The notes under the pieces are model-generated. The model was given only the letters and a program-made list of their open reading frames with translations. It searched no databases and was not told where the DNA came from. From Ramicandelaber brevisporus (taxonomy: Eukaryota; Kickxellomycota; Ramicandelaberales; Ramicandelaberaceae), in NCBI GenBank assembly GCA_025201865.1, contig MU602744.1, positions 48,045 through 65,997 of the forward strand: DNA of 17,953 nucleotides. The letters are read 5' to 3'. Numbering within the stretch: the stretch's first letter is position 1; each line of letters begins with the position of its first letter. This document shows positions 14,052 to 17,953 of this stretch, piece after piece. The position numbers and the translations under genes are program-made.

Positions 14052-14963
14052 TTACTGACGTCTAAAGGTGTTTGTAGCAGAGGCTTGACCATGCGGGAAC
14101 ACGGTGAGGTCGCTAATCTCAACATGTGGTGGACGTCCGGCAACAAACACGGCAATGTCCGCAATATCATCGCCACTCAACGGGGTGATGCCGGCATACA
14201 CCGCAGCAGCCTTATCCTTGTCACCTTGGAATCTAACAATCGAGAATTCAGTCTCAACCATGCCCGGGTTAATGGCGCTGACCTTGATTGGGTGGGAAGT
14301 CAGCTCGTTGCGCATCGCGCGAGTAATCGCATCAACAGCGTGCTTCGTCGCGCAGTAGATTGAGCCGTTGGCATATGCCTCCTTACCAGCAATGGACGAC
14401 ATGTTGATGATGTGACCATACTGCGGAGCGCCGTTTACGGCAGCATCGGCAAACTTTTGCTTCATGAGTGGCATGACCGCCTGAGACACGTACACCAGAC
14501 CCTTCACGTTGGTATCCAGCATGATGTCGAGATGTTCTGGCTCAACAGTGTCCAGCGGCGTTAGTCCAATAACCAAGCCGGCATTGTTGACAAGCACGTC
14601 GACGCCATTGAATTCAGCAGGGATATCCGCCACAACCTTGTTGACCTGAGCACGGTCACGGACATCGAGAGCAACAGTGTGAATCTTAATGCTAGGATGC
14701 TCAGCCAGGAGCTTGGACTTGAGTTCGTCGAGACGCTCCAAGCGACGAGCAGTGACGATCAGGTTGCAGCCTTCGGCAGCAAAGCGAGCTGCACAGCTGT
14801 AGCCGATACCGGAAGAAGCGCCGGTGATGAGGACGGACTTGCCAGAGAGACGCGACATGAATCTGAATGTGCCTGGAGTTGCAGCGGATAGAGGTGAGGA
14901 GCGAAGAGAAGTGAGATTACGGAGCGCTGTCAAAGTTGAGGTGGTCTTTGGTAAGCGCAACAT
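14052..14963 (-). CDS. Short-chain dehydrogenase/reductase, YMR226C-like NADP-dependent 3-hydroxy acid dehydrogenase
   Basis: 303 aa from ATG 14963 to TAA 14052-14054. Classical SDR motifs are all present: TGASSGIG at 47-54 (cofactor), TARR at 71-74 (basic residues that favour NADP(H)), NNAG at 126-129, and catalytic Ser190, Tyr203 and Lys207 in SIYCATK. The C-terminal pattern NPGMVETEFSIVR, then a VYAGITPLSGDDIAD segment and a closing FPHGQAS, closely follows yeast YMR226C/TMA29 and its bacterial relative YdfG, which oxidise L-allo-threonine, serine and 3-hydroxy acids with NADP. Residues 1-35 are rich in Arg, Ser and Thr with no Asp or Glu, like a mitochondrial presequence; a second in-frame ATG (14858-14856, Met36) would give the usual cytosolic form starting MSRLSGKSVLITG. 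Upstream is a 1.27 kb divergent region shared with the thioredoxin gene. Confidence 0.93.
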   Translation of the reverse strand: MLRLPKTTSTLTALRNLTSLRSSPLSAATPGTFRFMSRLSGKSVLITGASSGIGYSCAARFAAEGCNLIVTARRLERLDELKSKLLAEHPSIKIHTVALDVRDRAQVNKVVADIPAEFNGVDVLVNNAGLVIGLTPLDTVEPEHLDIMLDTNVKGLVYVSQAVMPLMKQKFADAAVNGAPQYGHIINMSSIAGKEAYANGSIYCATKHAVDAITRAMRNELTSHPIKVSAINPGMVETEFSIVRFQGDKDKAAAVYAGITPLSGDDIADIAVFVAGRPPHVEISDLTVFPHGQASATNTFRRQ

Positions 14964-15371
14964 CGTGGCGAGGTTCGGCGAGCAGTTGGGTGCGGGAAGA
15001 TGACAAACAAAACTTCAGAAAAAAATAATAAGATTAATCGAGGACCTCAGGTCAGCCGAATACCCGCATTGTTTCACTCTCGCGAAAGCAGATGGTATAA
15101 TAACAATTCATGATGATACGGACATGACTGGGATGTTCCTCAATTGTGTATTTGATTGAGAGACAGACGAACAATTGTAACCGTTGATATTCGAAGTCAG
15201 AGTATGCGCCACAATACAAGATCAATCACAGCTACTAGCTTGTTGAATGACAGTCCTGAAGCTTGACATGTTGCAGTTGCTATAAGGCGACAAGACGGCT
15301 GCAGCGCGGGCGCAAAACGGACTAGACGCAGTCAGCGGCTCGATTAAGCACATGCTCACTCAATCATTCAT

Positions 15372-15390
15372 TGACTCACTCATTGATTCA
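15372..15390 (+). promoter_or_regulatory. Paired bZIP-like sites (TGACTCA, TGATTCA)
   Basis: TGACTCA at 15372-15378 is a perfect AP-1/Gcn4-type site; TGATTCA at 15384-15390 differs by one base and starts 12 bp later. They sit about 300 bp upstream of the thioredoxin TATA. In yeasts thioredoxin genes are bZIP (Yap1) targets, though the Yap1 consensus differs slightly. These sites lie in simple repeats, so chance is possible. Confidence 0.3.
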
Positions 15391-15409
15391 CTCACATATA
15401 GACTTATAC

Positions 15410-15433
15410 ATTCATCCATTCATCCATTCATCC
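15410..15433 (+). repeat. Three tandem copies of ATTCATCC
   Basis: An 8-bp unit repeated exactly three times (15410-15417, 15418-15425, 15426-15433) in the divergent promoter region. Confidence 0.9.
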
Positions 15434-15454
15434 ACCGACTCACGCAAGAACTCA

Positions 15455-15502
15455 TTGATTCCTGTGTTCGTTGATTCCTGTGCTCATTGATTCCTGTGTT
15501 CA
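15455..15502 (+). repeat. Three copies of TTGATTCCTGTG at a 16-bp period
   Basis: The 12-mer occurs at 15455, 15471 and 15487, exactly 16 bp apart, with variable 4-bp spacers (TTCG, CTCA, TTCA). Confidence 0.88.
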
Positions 15503-15606
15503 ATTGCTCACTCGGTCACTCGGTCGACGACCCTCGCCGCTGCAGATGCGAAGGGATGCGCTGGAAGGGGCGACACCCTTCGCGAACAAAGTGTGCTCAG
15601 TGCTGA

Positions 15607-15611
15607 CCAAT
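15607..15611 (+). promoter_or_regulatory. CCAAT box of the thioredoxin promoter
   Basis: GACCAATCGG fits the extended CCAAT (HAP/NF-Y) consensus at every flanking position and lies about 70 bp upstream of the TATA box, a standard spacing. Confidence 0.5.
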
Positions 15612-15678
15612 CGGACCCCAACATTGCGACATGCGGTTGTGACGGCGGATTAGAAATTGCAAAGTGCGCGTCTGGGGA

Positions 15679-15686
15679 TATAAAGG
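15679..15686 (+). promoter_or_regulatory. TATA box of the thioredoxin promoter
   Basis: TATAAAGG, preceded by GGGGA, is the best TATA match in the window. It predicts transcription starting around 15705-15715, about 525 nt upstream of the thioredoxin ATG unless an intron shortens the leader. Confidence 0.55.
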
Positions 15687-15703
15687 CTGCCTGGTTGCAC
15701 TGC

Positions 15704-15817
15704 ATGGAGAGACCCGGCGTGTGTTCTTGTTTCGTCCACCATCCATCTACTCGCACACTACACCCGCTCACCCGCCTACTCATTCCACAGCCCTCCTACG
15801 CTGCTCACCGACACTGA
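15704..15817 (+). other. Possible upstream ORF (37 codons) in the thioredoxin leader
   Basis: ATG at 15704 opens a 37-codon frame ending at TGA 15815-15817, in the same frame as the thioredoxin. It lies right at the predicted start site, so it may not be transcribed. A GTGTGT at 15719 and TTAG-type acceptors at 15837-15860 with a CTGAC upstream would allow a short intron; this is only a possibility. Confidence 0.2.
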
Positions 15818-15830
15818 CACAGCTTCTTAC

Positions 15831-15870
15831 ACACTGTTAGACACCGTTAGACACTGTTAGACACTGCTCA
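15831..15870 (+). repeat. Four tandem 10-bp units (ACACTGTTAG type)
   Basis: Units: ACACTGTTAG, ACACCGTTAG, ACACTGTTAG, ACACTGCTCA. The first three differ at one position; the last has decayed at its end. The period is close to one helical turn. Each intact unit also ends in TTAG, which could serve as a splice acceptor. Confidence 0.9.
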
Positions 15871-15934
15871 CGCATCAACTGTGCGTCACTTTTTCTTTTG
15901 CACTCGCAGCCACACTCTTCCCACGAACATTCAC

Positions 15935-15960
15935 CACACGCGCACGCACGCACGCACGCG
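15935..15960 (+). repeat. Alternating pyrimidine-purine (CA/CG) tract, Z-DNA-capable
   Basis: 26 bp of unbroken pyrimidine-purine alternation, mostly CACG units, about 280-300 nt upstream of the thioredoxin ATG and inside the predicted leader. CG/CA alternation is the classical Z-DNA-forming composition. Confidence 0.7.
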
Positions 15961-16050
15961 ACGAACACACGCGCTGATAAAACTGTACACCGGCCCGCTC
16001 CCCGCTCAACAGATTGTCGCCAGCAAGATCCGCTGCCTCCGCCGCCTCCA

Positions 16051-16237
16051 CACCGCAACAGCACAGCAACACACCAGCAACACAACAACGCAACTGCACA
16101 GCAACCGCCAGCAGCAACCGCCACGCCGTAAAAGCAGCACCAGCACAGCAACCACAGCTACGCCAACCACAGCAACGCTAACCACACCAACCACACCAAC
16201 ACCGCACCCACACCGCAGCAACTTCCACACAAGCGCC
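16051..16237 (+). promoter_or_regulatory. C/A-rich, nearly T-free leader directly upstream of the thioredoxin ATG
   Basis: Of 187 nt I count 6 T and about 26 G, so roughly 83% are C or A. CAA, CAC and GCAAC units recur. There is no ATG, and with so little T almost no stop codon is possible. Such a leader should be unstructured in RNA, a property of efficiently translated mRNAs. Confidence 0.6.
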
Positions 16238-16846
16238 ATGTCTGCCGCCGTCCCACTGCCAGCCGCCAAGCCCGAGGAGTGGCCCATTGTCAAGGTGGGC
16301 AAGGTCAACGAGTTCTCCAGCCTCGACCAGTTCCACCTCTTCCTGCACGGCAAGGTGCGCGTCGTCGCCGAGTCCGACGACGAGTCTGAGGCCGGTGCGG
16401 CCGCCGCTGCCGAGCCAGAGTACCTCGCCGTGCCTGTGCCCGTCATTGTCGACTTCTCCGCCACCTGGTGCCCGCCATGCAAGGTCATCGCCAAGCCGTA
16501 CGAGACGCTGGCCAAGCAGACCCCCAACGTGCTGTTCGCCAAGGTGACGGTCGACGAGGCCACCGAGATTGCCGCCGCATTCAAGATCAGAGCAATGCCG
16601 ACGTTCCAGGTGTACTTCTACGGCGAGAAGATCGACGAGCTCATTGGCGCCGCGCTCCCGCCGCTGAAGGCAAAGGTCGAGCAGGCTGCCAAGATTGACG
16701 TCGAGGCCGCCGCCGCCGCCAAGAAGGGCAAGTCTGCCGAGGAGAAGAAGGATGCCGCCGAGGAGAAGAAGGACGCCGCTGCACCTGAAGCCGCACCCGA
16801 AGCTGCACCCGAGGCCAAGGCTGAGGCCAAGACCGAGTCTGCATAA
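16238..16846 (+). CDS. Thioredoxin-like protein with WCPPC active site and Ala/Lys/Glu tail
   Basis: 202 aa from the first ATG of the frame (16238) to TAA. The thioredoxin fold spans residues ~18-150: VIVDFSATWCPPCK carries the redox pair Cys78/Cys81, and AMPTF holds the cis-Pro (Pro121). The usual thioredoxin motif is WCGPC; Pro in place of Gly is more typical of TlpA-like proteins and changes redox potential. Between the first helix and the catalytic strand lies an insertion at about 38-66 (ESDDESEAGAAAAAEPEY, then LAVPV). After residue 150 comes a tail of Ala, Lys, Glu and Pro with two EEKKDAA and three PEAA units, as in some fungal cytosolic thioredoxins and PITH-type relatives. Codons end almost always in C or G, unlike the neighbouring genes, which suggests high expression. 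Cytosolic if it starts here; a longer N-terminus is discussed in the findings. The role is disulfide reduction of client proteins, by family. Confidence 0.88.
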   Translation: MSAAVPLPAAKPEEWPIVKVGKVNEFSSLDQFHLFLHGKVRVVAESDDESEAGAAAAAEPEYLAVPVPVIVDFSATWCPPCKVIAKPYETLAKQTPNVLFAKVTVDEATEIAAAFKIRAMPTFQVYFYGEKIDELIGAALPPLKAKVEQAAKIDVEAAAAAKKGKSAEEKKDAAEEKKDAAAPEAAPEAAPEAKAEAKTESA

Positions 16847-16980
16847 ACTCCCCTCATCCCTCCTCACGACACTGGACAATAATTGTACTTGACTCATAGC
16901 TTTAAGATATACATTGATCATTCTCACTCCAAACTTAAATACACATACACATATACATACACATGCAGATACAGAAACAA

Positions 16981-17092
16981 CTCTGGTTCTGGTTCTGGCT
17001 CTGACTTTGAATGTGGCTCTGATTCTGAATGTGGCTTGATTCTGACTTGATTATGACTTGGGCTCGGGCTCTGAATGTGGTTCCAGCTCTAA
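16981..17092 (+). repeat. Degenerate TCTGGN/TCTGAN minisatellite
   Basis: Repeats of TCTGGT, TCTGGC, TCTGAC and TCTGAA, organised in part as longer units of about 18 bp ending GAATGTGGCT (GAATGTGG recurs around 17009, 17027 and 17072). It lies 135-245 nt past the thioredoxin stop. Confidence 0.75.
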
Positions 17093-17198
17093 TCAACTAA
17101 TCAAACAAAGCCGCACCATTTTCTACATGGTTGGCGTGCATCTATATCGGCGATGCGCACGGCCGCCTGCCCTTTGCATGCTCATCTAAGCCGCATTT

Positions 17199-17262
17199 GG
17201 ATCGACCCATCGATGTGCCTGCTCACCTGTGGACCGACCTATCGATATGCCCGCCTACTTAT
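17199..17262 (+). repeat. 32-bp tandem duplication
   Basis: Unit 1 (17199-17230) and unit 2 (17231-17262) align without gaps, with 24 of 32 identities by hand count. All eight differences are transitions. Both units contain ATCGAT. Confidence 0.75.
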
Positions 17263-17443
17263 CTGCTCTCGTCGTGCATGCCAAACCACAATGCAACTTA
17301 CACACGCATCTCCATTTTTAGCAAGACACAGCCACCTCTCCTCTTCCTCCTCCCCCAACCCGCGCTGCACTGTCAGTGGGCAGCATTCGCTTGTTGCAGC
17401 TACAAGAGCCGTGCCCTGCGTCCAAAATCGCCACACACACACC

Positions 17444-17473
17444 CACACACGCATACACACACACACACACACA
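17444..17473 (+). repeat. CA microsatellite, alternating pyrimidine-purine
   Basis: 30 bp of unbroken alternation (CA with one GC and one AT step), with (AC)n dominating from 17455. A shorter CA stretch precedes it at 17432-17440. It lies about 330-355 nt upstream of the start codon at 17801. Confidence 0.88.
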
Positions 17474-17515
17474 GCCATCAGCCGCTCTCGTCCTCTCGTC
17501 CTCTCATCCCCTCAT

Positions 17516-17585
17516 CCTCCGATTGTACTCTCAGGCCGTCTTCTTCTCTTCCTCCAATTGTGCTCTCAGGCCGTGTTACTCTCTT
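17516..17585 (+). repeat. 35-bp tandem duplication
   Basis: Unit 1 (17516-17550) and unit 2 (17551-17585) share CCTCC, ATTGT, CTCTCAGGCCGT and CTCTT, with 30 of 35 identities by hand count. The sequence is CT-rich, upstream of the last gene. Confidence 0.82.
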
Positions 17586-17800
17586 CCTGGCCCCACTGCC
17601 ATCCATGCTCATTCTTTCATTTTGCTGTGCTGCCTGCGACCCGCTATAGACCATATCTCTCTCGTTCAGACTTACTCAGGCGACCTCTGCCTTCTCCCAG
17701 CAGCATAAACTCCATCCTTCTACCAGCCTGCCTGCTTGTCAGCCAACCGCCAAGCCCGCAGCCCGCAGCCCGCGCCAGCACACGCCAGCATACGCAAAAC

Positions 17801-17902
17801 ATGTCCGCGTACAACGTTGATCCAGACAATGTCTTTACGAATCCCCCGCCATACACTGGCGTCCCGCAGCCTACCCGCATACCCGAGAGCGCTCCGTGGT
17901 GA
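17801..17902 (+). CDS. Start of an unrecognised Pro-rich protein: 33-codon ORF or first exon
   Basis: ATG at 17801 has A at -3 and begins Met-Ser-Ala like the thioredoxin. The frame reads 33 codons (MSAYNVDPDNVFTNPPPYTG, then a Pro-rich end ...ESAPW) to TGA at 17900-17902, 51 bp before the window edge. The leader is C/A-rich and T-poor, as for the thioredoxin gene. PPPY at residues 15-18 matches the PPxY motif bound by WW domains of Rsp5/Nedd4-type ubiquitin ligases. I do not recognise the family. Either it is a complete small protein, a first exon whose donor lies near the end (GTGGTG or GTGATG around 17896-17904), or a frameshifted longer gene: the +1 frame continues open through the window edge and is Gln/His-rich. 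Confidence 0.4.
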   Translation: MSAYNVDPDNVFTNPPPYTGVPQPTRIPESAPW

Positions 17903-17953
17903 TGCCGGCGTCTTGGCACCATTCTGGACACCAACAATTCGCACAAACCAAGA

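Larger units (their letters stand above)
14964..16237. other. Divergent SDR/thioredoxin intergenic region
   Basis: A 1274 bp non-coding region with head-to-head promoters. The SDR side (14964-15340) shows no clear TATA on the minus strand. The middle (15350-15540) is a patchwork of CTCA/ATTC-type short repeats, with bZIP-like sites. A CCAAT box and a TATA box precede the likely thioredoxin start site near 15710. The remaining ~500 nt form a long leader, or a leader containing an intron, whose last ~190 nt are almost free of T. No ATG-initiated frame beyond about 40 codons looks real. Confidence 0.6.
16847..17800. other. Intergenic: thioredoxin 3' UTR and promoter of the next plus-strand gene
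   Basis: 954 bp rich in simple repeats and without a credible gene. After the thioredoxin stop there is AATAAT (about 16879) but no AATAAA. Then come CA/TA-rich sequence (16938-16975), a TCTGRN-type minisatellite, two direct tandem duplications and a CA repeat. The last ~120 nt before 17801 are again C/A-rich with few T, including the GCCCGCA doublet near 17755-17768. Ser/Pro/His-rich open frames here reflect composition only. Confidence 0.5.

Noticed and set aside
16006-16927. Antisense frames of up to 249 codons opposite the thioredoxin
   Set aside because: They mirror the C/G-ending codons of the sense gene, are Leu/Gly/Val-rich, and have no domain.
17131-17799. Ser/Pro/His-rich frames upstream of 17801
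   Set aside because: Open because of CT/CA-rich repeats; frames run through a CA microsatellite and tandem duplications.
1-17953. tRNA or rRNA genes, transposons, terminal inverted repeats, CRISPR arrays, viral genes
   Set aside because: No cloverleaf-like, transposase, reverse transcriptase or regularly spaced repeat-spacer pattern was seen on reading both strands; tandem repeats here have no unique spacers.

Overview
This looks like a stretch of eukaryotic nuclear DNA, most likely from a fungus. The reasons are long genes without visible introns (one of 5.6 kb), eukaryote-only families (YIPF, MRP-type ABC transporter with TMD0, oxysterol-binding protein, Siw14-type phosphatase), and an NADP-dependent SDR whose C-terminal half closely resembles the budding-yeast 3-hydroxy acid dehydrogenase family (YMR226C/TMA29). 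Scarce introns with many Q, A, P, N and S homopolymers would suit an early-diverging lineage such as Kickxellomycotina, but that placement is a guess. I see no transposon, CRISPR array, rRNA, tRNA or viral sequence.

Layout: the 3' part of a YIPF1/2-like Golgi membrane protein (+, 2-577) converges on a block of five minus-strand genes. In transcription order these are a YMR226C-like SDR (14963-14052), a Siw14/OCA-like protein with a broken catalytic loop (13931-12576), an oxysterol-binding-protein ligand domain (11986-10232), a full-length ABCC transporter (9730-4160) and a very low-complexity DNAJB6-like J-protein (3662-849). A 1.27 kb divergent intergenic region with a CCAAT/TATA promoter and several short tandem repeats separates the SDR from a plus-strand thioredoxin-like gene (16238-16846). 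After a repeat-rich 0.95 kb gap, a further start codon (17801) opens a short Pro-rich reading frame at the window edge.

The genes do not form one pathway. Loosely shared themes are membrane and lipid trafficking (YIPF, OSBP), export or vacuolar sequestration (ABCC), and redox and protein quality control (SDR, thioredoxin, J-protein). Tandem genes in the minus block are about 500-590 bp apart, except SDR/phosphatase, which are only 120 bp apart.

Most worth a second look: (1) the Siw14-like protein keeps the catalytic Cys but has Asn where the P-loop Arg should be; (2) a chaperone of the type known to suppress polyglutamine aggregation itself carries many polyQ/polyP tracts; (3) the thioredoxin has a WCPPC active site, an acidic/Ala insertion before the catalytic strand, and a roughly 83% C+A leader that stays open in frame and would read as a mitochondrial-like presequence; (4) the second nucleotide-binding domain of the ABC transporter carries a low-complexity insertion just before its signature motif.
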